64,000 nt of DNA from Thermovibrio sp. (lineage in GTDB: Bacteria > Aquificota > Desulfurobacteriia > Desulfurobacteriales > Desulfurobacteriaceae): assembly GCA_003978105.1 (NCBI GenBank), contig QOAO01000011.1, positions 1 to 64,000 on the forward strand. Direction: 5' to 3'. The position numbers and the translations under genes were made by a program. The notes under the pieces were generated by a model. That model saw only the letters and a program-made list of their open reading frames with translations, did no database searches and was not told the DNA's origin. Shown here piece after piece: positions 53,503 through 62,358 of the stretch (the stretch's first letter is position 1; each line of letters begins with the position of its first letter).

Positions 53503-54699
53503 ATGCACTTTGATTTACAAACCATTTGGGCGATTTTGGTAACAATTCTAATCGCCGGCTACATCCTTACAGACGGTTTTGACCTTGGAGTTGGTATTCT
53601 CCACGGATTTGTAGCAAAGACAGACATAGAAAAGAGGGTAACAATCAATGCTATAGGTCCTGTATGGGATGGAAACGAGGTTTGGTTCATTACAGCTGGT
53701 GGTGCTGCATTTGCAGCGTTCCCAGAACTTTACGCTGCACTCTTTAGCTCCCTTTACATTGCACTCTTTGTTGTTCTACTTGCTCTGATTTACAGGGCTG
53801 TCTCCTTTGAATTCAGGAGTAAGGAAGAGAGTGAAGGATGGAGGAAGTTCTGGGACCAAAGTATCTTTTGGTCCTCTCTATTGGTTACTCTCTTGATTGG
53901 TGTAGCTATCGGAAACATCATTGCAGGACTTCCAATTAAGAACTCAGCTATTGAGGGAGACATCCTTCACGGATTTGTCTATGCAGAGAAGTTTCCAATT
54001 AGCTTCATCAACTTGGTCAATCCGTTTACTTTCCACGGCCTCTACGGATTGTTGGTTGGAGTTACAACCGTTCTATTTGTCATGATGCACGGTGTTTCCT
54101 GGCTTCTCTGGAAAACAGAAGGTTCCGTAGCTGAAAGGGCAAGGAGCATTGGACTTAAGATTTGGCTTCCGTTTGTAATTATGTATGTTGTATGTACAGG
54201 AATAGCATACACAATCTCATACAAAGTCGGAGACGTTTCTAAGGTTAAGTACCTAAACCTTCCACAGGACATGGTTCAGCAGATTGCCGGAATGCTTCAA
54301 GGAAACGTTCTTCCCCATGCACTCTTTAGGTTCCCTGTAATTGAGTTTGCTCTAATTATCCTTGCTGCTCTCTGTGCAGTTTGGTGGTTGATAGCTGTTA
54401 AGAATGCCAACGGTGCTCAGGCGTTCTTTGCTACATTTTTCACATTTATTTTTGCTGGATTTGCCGTAATGTTTGGAGCCTATCCTTTGGCAGTTCCTTC
54501 AAGCTTGGGACTCGAACACTCAATCTCAATCTACAACGGTTGCTCCAGTCAGTTAACCCTCACTGTTATGCTCGTTGCCGCACTAATATTTGCTCCTATC
54601 GTTATCGCTTATCAGGCATGGGTTTACAAGATGTTCCTGTTCAAGATTTCTCCAGAGTCCCTCAAGAAGGAAATTGAGGCTGGTGGTGAAGAATACTAA
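53503..54699 (+). CDS. cydB: CydB, cytochrome bd oxidase subunit II
   Basis: Membrane partner of CydA. T-I-W-A-I-L-V-T-I at the start, D-G-F-D-L-G-V-G-I-L near 23, W-D-G-N-E-V-W-F near 55, and several further helices in 398 residues. ATG after AGGAGG, 14 bases after cydA. Confidence 0.95.
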   Translation: MHFDLQTIWAILVTILIAGYILTDGFDLGVGILHGFVAKTDIEKRVTINAIGPVWDGNEVWFITAGGAAFAAFPELYAALFSSLYIALFVVLLALIYRAVSFEFRSKEESEGWRKFWDQSIFWSSLLVTLLIGVAIGNIIAGLPIKNSAIEGDILHGFVYAEKFPISFINLVNPFTFHGLYGLLVGVTTVLFVMMHGVSWLLWKTEGSVAERARSIGLKIWLPFVIMYVVCTGIAYTISYKVGDVSKVKYLNLPQDMVQQIAGMLQGNVLPHALFRFPVIEFALIILAALCAVWWLIAVKNANGAQAFFATFFTFIFAGFAVMFGAYPLAVPSSLGLEHSISIYNGCSSQLTLTVMLVAALIFAPIVIAYQAWVYKMFLFKISPESLKKEIEAGGEEY

Positions 54700-54713
54700 G
54701 GAAGGAGGTAATT

Positions 54714-54806
54714 ATGTGGCTTATCATAGCTTTTATTTGGTGGATTGGAGTTGCATGGTTGACCTACGTTCTTGCTAAGTCTAAGTTGGAGGGTGAGGGG
54801 GTCTAA
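54714..54806 (+). CDS. cydX: CydX-like single-helix subunit (30 residues)
   Basis: The open frame starts ATG-TGG with an ideal AGGAGGT site 4 bases upstream and 14 bases after cydB. It encodes M-W-L-I-I-A-F-I-W-W-I-G-V-A-W-L-T-Y then a basic/acidic tail, one membrane helix with a starting Met-Trp. This is the size, position and opening (M-W) of CydX subunits, which stabilise the heme sites of cytochrome bd. Sequence identity beyond that is too short to prove. Confidence 0.75.
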   Translation: MWLIIAFIWWIGVAWLTYVLAKSKLEGEGV

Positions 54807-54816
54807 TCCCCCTCAC
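54793..54816 (+). other. Hairpin overlapping the cydX stop codon
   Basis: GTGAGGGGG / CCCCCTCAC form a 9-bp stem with a 6-base loop that contains the TAA stop. It is followed by TAATAAATTAGGAG, not a T-run, and by a further gene, so it may be an attenuator or mRNA-processing/stability element separating cydABX from the small genes downstream. Confidence 0.55.
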
Positions 54817-54835
54817 TAATAAATTAGGAGTCGAA

Positions 54836-55255
54836 ATGGGTGCAATAATTGGGCTCAAGGACAACTTCCTGAAGGGAAGAGAGGACTTAAAGGAAATGGT
54901 TTTTTCGTTAAAGAGGGAAGGAAAGAACTGGAATGAGATAGAGGAGTTTCTGAGGGAGGAGTTTAAAGGGGAGCTGAGCTTTTTAAGGCCAAACCTGTTT
55001 ACCTACTTCCTGTTTATCGGGGGAATCTTTTTACTACCTCTCCTTTACCTCTGGAAATCGGTTTTTGAGCCCGAAACTTTCGGTTACTTTATCAGCAGAC
55101 TCCTCTTTGCAATTTCTGCAATGCTTTCACTGAAAGGGATAGTGGGGCATTACGTTGTAGTATTTCTAAACAGAGATAGATTTGAAGCAGAGCTCCAAGC
55201 TCTCAAAGCAACAATTGAAGGAGGGAAAAATGGCAGCGGAAAACAATCCAATTAG
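54836..55255 (+). CDS. Uncharacterised small membrane protein of the cyd operon (139 aa)
   Basis: Function unknown. A soluble helical N-terminus (about 1-52) is followed by two membrane helices (about 57-76 and 85-112) and a charged tail. ATG after TAGGAGT. Same strand and tight spacing as cydABX, so probably co-transcribed. No homology recognised. Confidence 0.7.
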   Translation: MGAIIGLKDNFLKGREDLKEMVFSLKREGKNWNEIEEFLREEFKGELSFLRPNLFTYFLFIGGIFLLPLLYLWKSVFEPETFGYFISRLLFAISAMLSLKGIVGHYVVVFLNRDRFEAELQALKATIEGGKNGSGKQSN

Positions 55256-55337
55256 GACACTTCTCTTTTACGGTGTTTTCGGAATATACATATTAATCGT
55301 TCTTATAACATCAATTGTTATCATTGCTAACCAGTAG
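55230..55337 (+). CDS. Small single-helix membrane protein of the cyd operon (35 aa)
   Basis: The ATG follows GGAGGGAAAA, inside the end of the 139-residue gene, so expression looks coupled. It encodes 35 residues: a short polar start (M-A-A-E-N-N-P-I-R), then one long membrane helix and a stop at 55335-55337. No relative recognised. It could be an accessory subunit of the oxidase. Its 3' end overlaps the opposing rqcH gene by 27 bases. Confidence 0.65.
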   Translation: MAAENNPIRTLLFYGVFGIYILIVLITSIVIIANQ

Positions 55338-56954
55338 TCCCTGCCCCCTCTGGGGGGCCTTTAAAAACCTCTCAAACTCCTCTGAACTAACGGAGACTGT
55401 TCTCTCTTCCCTGTAAGTTACAAATCCTAAAGGGGTTCCGGGAGGCTTCTTCAAATTCTTAACCTTTGTATAATCGACTAAAACCTTTCCAGACTCTCTT
55501 CCCTTGCTAAAGTAGGCAGCTGCCGATGCAGATAGGAGAATGTCCTCATCGGTTGGCTTCTCACCCCTCTGGAGTTTCAGTATTACGTGAGAACCGGGCG
55601 TGTCCTTTACGTGAAACCAAAAATCCCAGGGATTCGAAGCCTTTAGCGACAGGAACTCATTCTCCCTCCTGTTTCTGCCCACAAAGATTTTTCTACCAGA
55701 AGGAAGAGTAAAAACTTTAAACTGAGGTAAACTACTTTTCTTTTCTTCCTTTTCCTTTAAAAATTCTGAAATCTCATCAACACTTTTTGAACTTTCAACA
55801 AATTGCCTAAGTAGTTTTAATTTTTCAATCTCCTCCTCTAACCTTGGGAGCTCCCTTTCTGCAAACTCTGACCTCCTCAGCTTCTTTCTGTAGAGGTTAA
55901 AAATTCTCTCAAGGTTTTCCTTAGGGGAGAGGGAAGGGTCAAGGGAAACCTTAACTGTTCTTCCTGTGGAGTAATCGGGGAGCTCCACCTCCGAAACTCC
56001 TTGCTTAACTCGGTATAGATTGTACTTTAAGATTTCCCCCCAGTATTTGAGTCTATCAATTTCCTCCTTTAACCTATCAGTTTTTGAGAGTTCCTCTATT
56101 TGCTTTTCCAAGCTCTCAATTTTTTGATTGAGCCTTTCAATGAGCTTTTTCTTCTTACTTTCAAACTCCCTCTCCTCTACAACAACTTCGTAGAACTTTC
56201 TCCAGGCAGAGCTAAAGGGAAGCTCTCCTGAAAAGACTTCAAAATTTAATTCAGAGAGGGATTCGTAGGAAAAAGTTGTTAAATACTTGGGCTTTCTGTC
56301 TTTAAAGTAGAGGTAGGCCTTCATCGATTTTCTGTGTTTTTCAATAAACTCCGAATAGGCCTTCTCTAAGTCTCCATACTCTTTAAAAAGCAGTCCTATT
56401 TCCCTTGAGCTTAGAGGGGAGAGTCCCTCTACGAACCTGTAGAGGTTTTTCTCTACTCCCTCAGCCGAGACTTTCCCGAAACTTAAATCATTGAAAGGCT
56501 TTTTCTCAGAGGGAGGGAATCGATACTTCGCCCCTTTCTCTAAAGGCCTGACAGAGCTCTTAGGCTCCCTTAAGAGGTAGAGAATCTCCCTTTCATCATT
56601 TAAAACAAATAAGTTTGCATTCTTCCCGGTAATTTCAAATATAAGATAGATTAGATTGCTCTTCCCCGAAGGGAGGATTTTAACAAGCTCGGCAAAGAGA
56701 ACCCTATCCCTTCTTGGTAGGAAGAACCTTCGGATAAAGAGTCCTCTCAAAAAGGAAAGAGGAGTAAATTCCTTTTCTGCTATAGGTTTTTCTGAAACGA
56801 AAAGTGCGTTTGGAGTGCCTGAGTAGAAGTTTAAATATAAACCGTCTATTTCAATTGAAACTTTTGAACCGTGAAAAAGGACTCTTCTTATCCTTCTTTT
56901 CCTAAGAGTCTGGTTGAGCTCCTCGCAGAGTTTCTCTACATAGAGGTAGTCCAT
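55311..56954 (-). CDS. rqcH: RqcH/NFACT-family protein (ribosome quality control, Rqc2 homolog)
   Basis: NFACT proteins recruit tRNA-Ala to stalled 50S subunits and add alanine tails. N-terminal NFACT-N with the D-R dyad at 83-84 (R-R-D-R-V), a long central coiled coil (about 240-400), and the NFACT-R domain near 430-520 with W-D-F-W-F-H-V-K-D-T-P-G-S-H-V. 547 residues. ATG. Once annotated as fibronectin-binding proteins. Terminal gene of the gltX-miaA-hfq-DUF2229 run. Confidence 0.92.
   Translation of the reverse strand: MDYLYVEKLCEELNQTLRKRRIRRVLFHGSKVSIEIDGLYLNFYSGTPNALFVSEKPIAEKEFTPLSFLRGLFIRRFFLPRRDRVLFAELVKILPSGKSNLIYLIFEITGKNANLFVLNDEREILYLLREPKSSVRPLEKGAKYRFPPSEKKPFNDLSFGKVSAEGVEKNLYRFVEGLSPLSSREIGLLFKEYGDLEKAYSEFIEKHRKSMKAYLYFKDRKPKYLTTFSYESLSELNFEVFSGELPFSSAWRKFYEVVVEEREFESKKKKLIERLNQKIESLEKQIEELSKTDRLKEEIDRLKYWGEILKYNLYRVKQGVSEVELPDYSTGRTVKVSLDPSLSPKENLERIFNLYRKKLRRSEFAERELPRLEEEIEKLKLLRQFVESSKSVDEISEFLKEKEEKKSSLPQFKVFTLPSGRKIFVGRNRRENEFLSLKASNPWDFWFHVKDTPGSHVILKLQRGEKPTDEDILLSASAAAYFSKGRESGKVLVDYTKVKNLKKPPGTPLGFVTYREERTVSVSSEEFERFLKAPQRGQGLLVSNDNN
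55343..55362 (+). terminator. Terminator-like hairpin inside the rqcH 3' coding end
   Basis: GCCCCC-TCTG-GGGGGC, 6-bp GC stem, begins 6 bases after the 35-residue gene's stop and is followed by CTTT. It lies within rqcH codons on the other strand, encoding P-Q-R-G. Short T-tract, so moderate. Confidence 0.5.
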
Positions 56955-58363
56955 TGTTCAATCTCCAGAAAGGGAGAAACTAAGGTTTGGTTAGCGTAGA
57001 GTGCTTTTGTGGCAGTTCCGACAAAGTCCCCTTTGAGCTTTATAAAGGGTTTCCTAAGTTCCTCAGACCGGAAGGCAAGTTCAAAGGCCCTTTTAGAAAT
57101 ATTCATTTTTTCAAGAAGTTCGTAGAATTCCCTCTCAGCTACCCTCTTGGCCTCAAAGAGCTTCATCTGAACTCTGCTTTTAACGTTAACTTCACTGTCA
57201 CCGGAGGTTTCAACAGAGATGAAGATACTTTCAGGGTAATCGGAGAGAACCCTTGTCTGAGCTCCGTCGCTCTGGGTGGAAGGCATACATCCAAAGGGTT
57301 TAACGGATAGAACCATGTGAGCTTTTTTGTGGATAATACTGTAAACGTGTTTTCCAACTTCTAAGTGTCCCTCTCCACCAACAACAAAGTAGTCAAAGTA
57401 AGGTTTTGCAAGTTCTGCAAGCTCTCTCTGTGAGGGAAGTGGCTTTGGTCTAAAGTAGAAGATGGACCTTAAGAGATTGTAAAACGCTCTAAAGGCTAAT
57501 GCCATCGATTTAACTGCTAAAAGCCTTTTTAGCCTTTCAGTTGAAAAACCCTTTACTTTTAAATTCCTCTTTGTCTTTTCCTCCTCTATAAAGAGCTGGT
57601 AGTCAATCCAACCCGCTATTGGCTCAGGCCTTACTTCAGCTCCCTCCTCCTCCAACCACCTATGGATAAAGTAGTTTCCTTCACTCTCTGTCGTGTGGGC
57701 CCAAAACTCCCCTATAACACTGACTACTGGCTTGATTCTTGTATAGTCAAAGGAAATTTCCTCAAGCTTCTTCCTCTGCTCCTTTAAAACAGAAAGGAGC
57801 TCTTTAATCGGAGCTCCAGATTTCAAGGCTTCATACACTTTCCCTGAGGTCTCAAAGAGCCACTCATCAACAGAACCTTTCTCAACCTCGTAAGGCCTTA
57901 GCTGGTATCCCAAATCCCTCAAAATATCCCCAGTCCAGACAGCCTTTACAAGGTTCCAGACAAGCGAAGGGGTTAGTTCAAAGTCCCCCTCTGAGGAGAG
58001 CTCAGACTGGTTGAGAATCGAAACCTGAAAATTTTTAAATCCTGCCTCCTTTAAGGCATGTCTATACTCGGCTTCGTACATTCCGAATCTACAGGGGCCG
58101 CAGGCTCCAACTGTAACGAAAAAGTACTCCTTTTCAACATCAATCCCCTTTTTTGACTTCTCTAAGAGAAACTTTATGAGGTTTCCGACCGTGTAGTAGG
58201 TAGGATTGCACATTCCCCTGTTGCAGAACTCCCTTCCCAACATTAGGGACCTTGAGTCAGGTTGGGGAAGAAACTTGGCCTTGTAACCTAAGCTCTCAAC
58301 AGCTCCCTTTATGAAGAGTTCGTGAATGGGAGTTAGTCCACCGAAGAGAAGGGTTTTAGTCAT
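56936..58363 (-). CDS. DUF2229/2-hydroxyacyl-CoA dehydratase-like iron-sulfur protein
   Basis: Function unknown. Cysteine clusters C-N-R-G-M-C-N near residue 48, G-A-C-G-P-C-R-F-G near 92, and K-P-F-G-C-M-P-S near 355 match the cluster-binding cysteines of the CoA-dehydratase activase-related (DUF2229) family. 475 residues, cytoplasmic. The frame begins at GTG 58369, but ATG 58363 has the better-spaced GAGG site and is chosen. Overlaps hfq by 8 bases and rqcH by 19; no dehydratase subunits nearby, so a standalone role. Confidence 0.8.
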   Translation of the reverse strand: MTKTLLFGGLTPIHELFIKGAVESLGYKAKFLPQPDSRSLMLGREFCNRGMCNPTYYTVGNLIKFLLEKSKKGIDVEKEYFFVTVGACGPCRFGMYEAEYRHALKEAGFKNFQVSILNQSELSSEGDFELTPSLVWNLVKAVWTGDILRDLGYQLRPYEVEKGSVDEWLFETSGKVYEALKSGAPIKELLSVLKEQRKKLEEISFDYTRIKPVVSVIGEFWAHTTESEGNYFIHRWLEEEGAEVRPEPIAGWIDYQLFIEEEKTKRNLKVKGFSTERLKRLLAVKSMALAFRAFYNLLRSIFYFRPKPLPSQRELAELAKPYFDYFVVGGEGHLEVGKHVYSIIHKKAHMVLSVKPFGCMPSTQSDGAQTRVLSDYPESIFISVETSGDSEVNVKSRVQMKLFEAKRVAEREFYELLEKMNISKRAFELAFRSEELRKPFIKLKGDFVGTATKALYANQTLVSPFLEIEQWTTSM

Positions 58364-58595
58364 TTCCACCCTCTTTTCTCTCCTCTGAGAAGAGGCCCTT
58401 TACAGGTTTTGAAGGAACTATCGTTGCAATTGAGTGCTTGTAAACAAGCTGCTGGTTACCGCCGTTTTCAAGGAGAATTGTAAATTGGTCAAAGAACGTT
58501 ATAACACCCTGAAGCCTCGTTCCTCTTGCCAAGAATATGTTAACGGGAATTCTCTCCTTCCTCAGTCTGTTTAAGAATGTATCCTGAAGGTTCAT
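58356..58595 (-). CDS. hfq: Hfq, RNA chaperone
   Basis: 79 residues: Sm1 region [10 protein letters not shown] near the start, L-A-R-G-T-R-L-Q-G, and the Sm2 motif Y-K-H-S-I-A-T-I with Lys53/His54. ATG. Overlaps the miaA 3' end by 56 bases, the classic miaA-hfq arrangement. Presence implies small-RNA regulation. Confidence 0.96.
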   Translation of the reverse strand: MNLQDTFLNRLRKERIPVNIFLARGTRLQGVITFFDQFTILLENGGNQQLVYKHSIATIVPSKPVKGLFSEERKEGGND

Positions 58596-59550
58596 CTCCT
58601 CCTCCTTTTGTTTTGTTTAACTTAAAGTTATCCCTTTTTAACTTACCTTCCAACTCTTTTAAGTCAGTCTTAATTCTTTCTAAAATTTCTTCCTCAGAAA
58701 CTTCCGAAAGATTTACCCAGTCAAACCCCCTCTCCTTTCTAAACCAGGTAAACTGCCTTTTTGCAAAGTCCTTAGTCCTTGATTTGAGCGTTTTAACAGC
58801 TTCTTCTAAACTCTTTTTTCCCCCTAAGTAATCAGATATCTCTTTGTATCCCAAAGCTTGAAAGGCAGTAATTTCCTTTCCATACTTAAGGAGTTTTTTC
58901 GTTTCCTCTACAAGTCCCCTCTCAATTTGAGAATCTACCCTGTTCTCAATTCTCCTGTAGAGCTCCGGCCTGTTTCTATATAGGAAGTAGCCTAAAAAGG
59001 GATACCTCGGCTCCTCTCTCCAGACTTTAAAAGAGGTTAAGGGTTTCCCCGTAATTTCGTAAACTTCAAGAGCTCTGACGATTCTCTTCCTGTCGTTTTT
59101 CCCTACTTTTTCCGCGTATTTCCTGTCAACCTTTAAGAGTTTTTCGTAGAGCTCCTCTGTCGGCAGTTTTTGGAGCTCCTTCCTGATTTTCTCGTCAGAA
59201 GGCGGAGTTTCGGGCAAACCATATAGGAGGCTTTTAATGTAAAATCCGGTTCCTCCAACAACTATTGGATACTTTCCCTTTTCCCAGATTTCCCTTATAG
59301 CCTTGTCCGAAAGTCTTACAAAATCCGCAACAGAAAACTTCTCGTAGGGTTCAACAACATCTATCAAGAAGTGGGGAATTTCCTTCCTTATCTCCTTTGA
59401 AACCTTGTCGGTTCCTACGTCAAGACCTCTGTAAACCTGCATTGAATCGGCAGAAATTATCTCTCCTTCGATTTCCCTCGCAAGTTTTATTGAGAAATCC
59501 GTTTTCCCTGCAGCCGTAGGACCGGTTATAACGATTAAAGGTTTTAACAA
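58540..59550 (-). CDS. miaA: MiaA, tRNA dimethylallyltransferase
   Basis: Prenylates A37 of tRNAs reading U-starting codons. P-loop G-P-T-A-A-G-K-T (10-17), S-A-D-S-M-Q-V-Y-R near 35, and D-R-K-R-I near 153 are present. 336 residues. TTG start. IspG/IspF feed the dimethylallyl donor. Confidence 0.95.
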   Translation of the reverse strand: MLKPLIVITGPTAAGKTDFSIKLAREIEGEIISADSMQVYRGLDVGTDKVSKEIRKEIPHFLIDVVEPYEKFSVADFVRLSDKAIREIWEKGKYPIVVGGTGFYIKSLLYGLPETPPSDEKIRKELQKLPTEELYEKLLKVDRKYAEKVGKNDRKRIVRALEVYEITGKPLTSFKVWREEPRYPFLGYFLYRNRPELYRRIENRVDSQIERGLVEETKKLLKYGKEITAFQALGYKEISDYLGGKKSLEEAVKTLKSRTKDFAKRQFTWFRKERGFDWVNLSEVSEEEILERIKTDLKELEGKLKRDNFKLNKTKGGGDEPSGYILKQTEEGENSR

Positions 59551-59562
59551 AACTCTATCTCC

Positions 59563-61020
59563 TTAGGATTTGAAGTGATTTAACGTGTTTTCAATTCTCC
59601 TTAAGGTTCTTTCCTTCCCAAGGAGCTCTGCCAAAATAGGGAGCTCCACGCCGCTCATCCTGCCTGTAAGGGCAATTCTTATAGGCATAAAAAGGTTTTT
59701 GCCCTTAACTTTTAGTTCCTTACCAACCTCTTTTACGAGTTTTTTAAATGCATCTTGGGAAAATTCACCGTTGAAACTTTTGAGTTTTTCATAAAAGAGC
59801 TCAACAATCTTAATTCTGTTAGGATTTTCGTTAACGAAGTTTTTAGCCTCGTCGGATATATCAAAGTCGTCTTTTAAGAAAGTTTCCATGTACTTTGGGG
59901 CATCTGAAAGAACTGTAAAGTACTCCCTCGTTACTTCAAGGACTTTTCTTAGCCAGTCCCTCTCAAACTTAGAAACGTCAAATCCTGCTTTTTCCAAGTA
60001 GGGAACTACGAGGTCTAAGAGCTTATCAAGGTCGTAGTTTCTGATGTAGACCTGATTCAACCAGTTGAGTTTCGTTGTGTCAAAGACTGCAGGAGCACTG
60101 TTTACTTCTTTTATGTCAAACCTCTCTATGAGCTCCTCCATTGAGAGAACCTCTTTTCCGTCCTTCGGATACCAGCCGAGGAGGGCTAAGAAGTTCGTAA
60201 AGGCCTCAGATAAATATCCCTTTTCCTTAAACTCCCTAACGGAGGTTGAACCGTGGCGCTTTGAAAGTTTGCTCCTGTCAGCTCCTAAAATCATGGGAAG
60301 GTGGGCAAACTGAGGAGGATTAAAGCCTAAAGCCTTGTAGAGAAGTATCTGCTTTGGAGTGTTTGAAATATGGTCCTCTCCCCTTATTACGTGGGTTATT
60401 TTCATCAGAGCATCATCAATTACAACAACAAAGTTGTAAACGGGCATTCCGTTTGAGCGAACAATGACAAAATCTCCTCCTAACTGTCTGCTGTTTATCC
60501 TTATTTCTCCCTTTATCAAATCCTTGAAAACTATTTCTTGGTCCTCGGGAACTTTAAACCTGAGAACAGGCTTTCTACCTTTTGCCCTCAATTTTTCCCT
60601 TTCTTCTTCCGTTAAATTCCTACACTTTCCAGTGTACCTCGGAGGTTCTCCCCTCTCAAGCTGCTTTTTTCTCATTTCCTCCAACTCTTCAGGAGTACAG
60701 TAACACTCGTAGACGAGTCCCCTTTCCTTTAACTTTTCAATGTACTCCCTGTATATATCCAACCTTTCAGACTGTCTGTAAGGCCCGTAAGGTCCCCCGA
60801 CATCTGGTCCTTCGTCCCAGTTAATTCCCATCCACTTAAGTGCCTCGTATATAACATTAACGGCTTCCTCACTGTGCCTCTCTAAGTCTGTATCCTCAAT
60901 TCTTAGAACAAACTTTCCACCGTTGTGCCTTGCAAACAGGTAATTAAAGAGAGCTGTCCTCGCATTTCCAACGTGCATAAATCCGGTAGGACTTGGAGCA
61001 AACCTTACTCTAACGCTCAT
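59563..61020 (-). CDS. gltX: GltX, glutamyl-tRNA synthetase
   Basis: Class I synthetase, 485 residues. HIGH-type motif H-V-G-N in S-P-T-G-F-M-H-V-G-N (10-19) and KMSKS-type motif D-R-S-K-L-S-K-R-H-G near residue 242. Supplies Glu-tRNA both for translation and for HemA in this window. ATG. Upstream of miaA by 12 bases. Confidence 0.95.
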   Translation of the reverse strand: MSVRVRFAPSPTGFMHVGNARTALFNYLFARHNGGKFVLRIEDTDLERHSEEAVNVIYEALKWMGINWDEGPDVGGPYGPYRQSERLDIYREYIEKLKERGLVYECYCTPEELEEMRKKQLERGEPPRYTGKCRNLTEEEREKLRAKGRKPVLRFKVPEDQEIVFKDLIKGEIRINSRQLGGDFVIVRSNGMPVYNFVVVIDDALMKITHVIRGEDHISNTPKQILLYKALGFNPPQFAHLPMILGADRSKLSKRHGSTSVREFKEKGYLSEAFTNFLALLGWYPKDGKEVLSMEELIERFDIKEVNSAPAVFDTTKLNWLNQVYIRNYDLDKLLDLVVPYLEKAGFDVSKFERDWLRKVLEVTREYFTVLSDAPKYMETFLKDDFDISDEAKNFVNENPNRIKIVELFYEKLKSFNGEFSQDAFKKLVKEVGKELKVKGKNLFMPIRIALTGRMSGVELPILAELLGKERTLRRIENTLNHFKS

Positions 61021-61054
61021 AAAACTCCTCCTAATAGAAATTGCTCTGGAATTT

Positions 61055-61060
61055 TATAAT
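61055..61060 (+). promoter_or_regulatory. -10-like TATAAT immediately before the FlhB-like gene
   Basis: A perfect TATAAT ends 7 bases before the ATG at 61068, and no ribosome site is visible between them. If used, transcription would start at or near the ATG, giving a leaderless mRNA. No clear -35. Confidence 0.35.
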
Positions 61061-61067
61061 TAAACTT

Positions 61068-61340
61068 ATGGAAGATGGAATTAAGAAGGCAGTAGCACTA
61101 AAGTATGAAAGGGAAAAGGGTAGAGCTCCCAAAGTTGTAGCAAAGGGAAAGGGTATTATTGCTGAAAAGATTGTTGAACTGGCAAACGAGGTAGGAGTAG
61201 AAATTTTAGAGGACAGGGATTTAGTGGAGTTTTTAGTAGCCCTCGATGTTGGAGAGGAGATTCCCCCAGAACTCTACAGAGCAGTTGCAGAAATCCTTGC
61301 CTACGTTTACAGGGTTAGCCACCGAAAATTTCCCGAATGA
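61068..61340 (+). CDS. FlhB C-terminal-domain-like protein
   Basis: A 90-residue protein resembling the cytoplasmic export-switch domain of FlhB/YscU: K-K-A-V-A-L-K-Y-E at the start, A-P-K-V-V-A-K-G-K-G, E-I-L-E-D-R-D-L near 53, and E-E-I-P-P-E-L-Y-R-A-V-A-E-I-L-A. The autocleavage N-P-T-H motif is replaced by A-P-K-V, so no self-cleavage. No membrane part. In Aquificota and other phyla similar orphan genes are near flagellar loci; role unclear. ATG. Overlaps flgM by 26 bases. Confidence 0.8.
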   Translation: MEDGIKKAVALKYEREKGRAPKVVAKGKGIIAEKIVELANEVGVEILEDRDLVEFLVALDVGEEIPPELYRAVAEILAYVYRVSHRKFPE

Positions 61341-61602
61341 TTGCCTCAGAAATTTTATGAGGATTGACCTGATACTTTCCCTCCTTTAGAGCCCTTTTTA
61401 TCTTTTCAACCTTTTCCTTAGAAACTTTTGGAGTTTCAAAATCTCTAAGTTCCTTAGTTATTTCAACAGAGATTTCCCTAACAGAAGAGCTATCTGTAAC
61501 ACTGTTAGAGTATCTCTCTGAACTGTTATTTTCGCCATTTCTAACCCTTTTATCCTGACTTAAATATCTTAAAACTTCTGCAGAGAGCCTATCTATTTTC
61601 AA
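61315..61602 (-). CDS. flgM: FlgM-like anti-sigma-28 factor
   Basis: 95 residues, mostly disordered and polar. The C-terminal half carries the FlgM pattern: V-E-K-I-K-R-A-L-K-E-G-K-Y-Q-V-N-P-H-K-I-style helix-turn and A-I-I-R-E-I. It would bind FliA until the hook is complete. TTG start after GGAGGAAG. Last gene of the hem run; identification moderate because the family is short. Confidence 0.75.
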   Translation of the reverse strand: MKIDRLSAEVLRYLSQDKRVRNGENNSSERYSNSVTDSSSVREISVEITKELRDFETPKVSKEKVEKIKRALKEGKYQVNPHKISEAIIREIFGG

Positions 61603-61644
61603 TACTCTTCCTCCGATTATCCTCAGTAATATTATCGGAAATTT

Positions 61645-62358
61645 TTAGGGAAATTTTAATTCCTTTTCTATTAAAGTTACAATTCCTTCCAGGGAAAATT
61701 CCTCGGGAAGTTTATAAACAGGTAATCCCCCTTCTATCAGGGCTCTCTCTGTTGTAGTTCCTATTGGAATTAACTTGGTTTCTTTGATGTATTCCCTTGG
61801 AACTATTCTCAAAAAGGTCTTTAGATTGGAAGGACTTGTAAAGGCCGCAAAATCAACACCCTTTTTAAAGAAATCTAGAACCTCCTTAGAGAAGAAAAAG
61901 TCAGAAATCGTCTCGTAAGAAATAACCTCCTCTACAACAGCCTCCCTTTTCCTTAAGAATTCAATAAAACTTTCGTTCGCTACTTTTGGCCTAACGATTA
62001 AAAACCTTTTCCCAGCTAAACTTTTTCCTTCAAACATGGAAATTAAACCGTCAGCGCTGAAATTCTCAGGATAGATAGACTCCAAACCGTAACTCTTAAG
62101 CAGTTTTGATGTTGATTTCCCAACAGACACAATAGAGTTTTCTCTAAGTTTATCCGAATTAACCCTTGAGAGGAATGACTTTACGCCGTTCTTACTTGTA
62201 AAGACAATAAAATCCGGCTGGAATGCATCCAATATCAACGGATTAAAGTCCAAATAGTTAGTTTTAATTAGGGGAACATCAAGGAGTTCTACCTTACCGG
62301 GTAACCTTTCCTTTAGATTTTCCGGAAGTTTTGAAGAGATAAAAACCTTTACTGACAC
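61645..62358 (-). CDS. hemD: HemD, uroporphyrinogen-III synthase
   Basis: Ring-closing enzyme of tetrapyrrole synthesis. Poorly conserved family, but F-T-S-K-N-G-V near 54, V-G-K-S-T, F-T-S-P-S-N near 178 and I-P-I-G-T-T-T near 198 fit, and it follows hemC. 237 residues. GTG start overlapping hemC by 10 bases. Confidence 0.9.
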   Translation of the reverse strand: MSVKVFISSKLPENLKERLPGKVELLDVPLIKTNYLDFNPLILDAFQPDFIVFTSKNGVKSFLSRVNSDKLRENSIVSVGKSTSKLLKSYGLESIYPENFSADGLISMFEGKSLAGKRFLIVRPKVANESFIEFLRKREAVVEEVISYETISDFFFSKEVLDFFKKGVDFAAFTSPSNLKTFLRIVPREYIKETKLIPIGTTTERALIEGGLPVYKLPEEFSLEGIVTLIEKELKFP

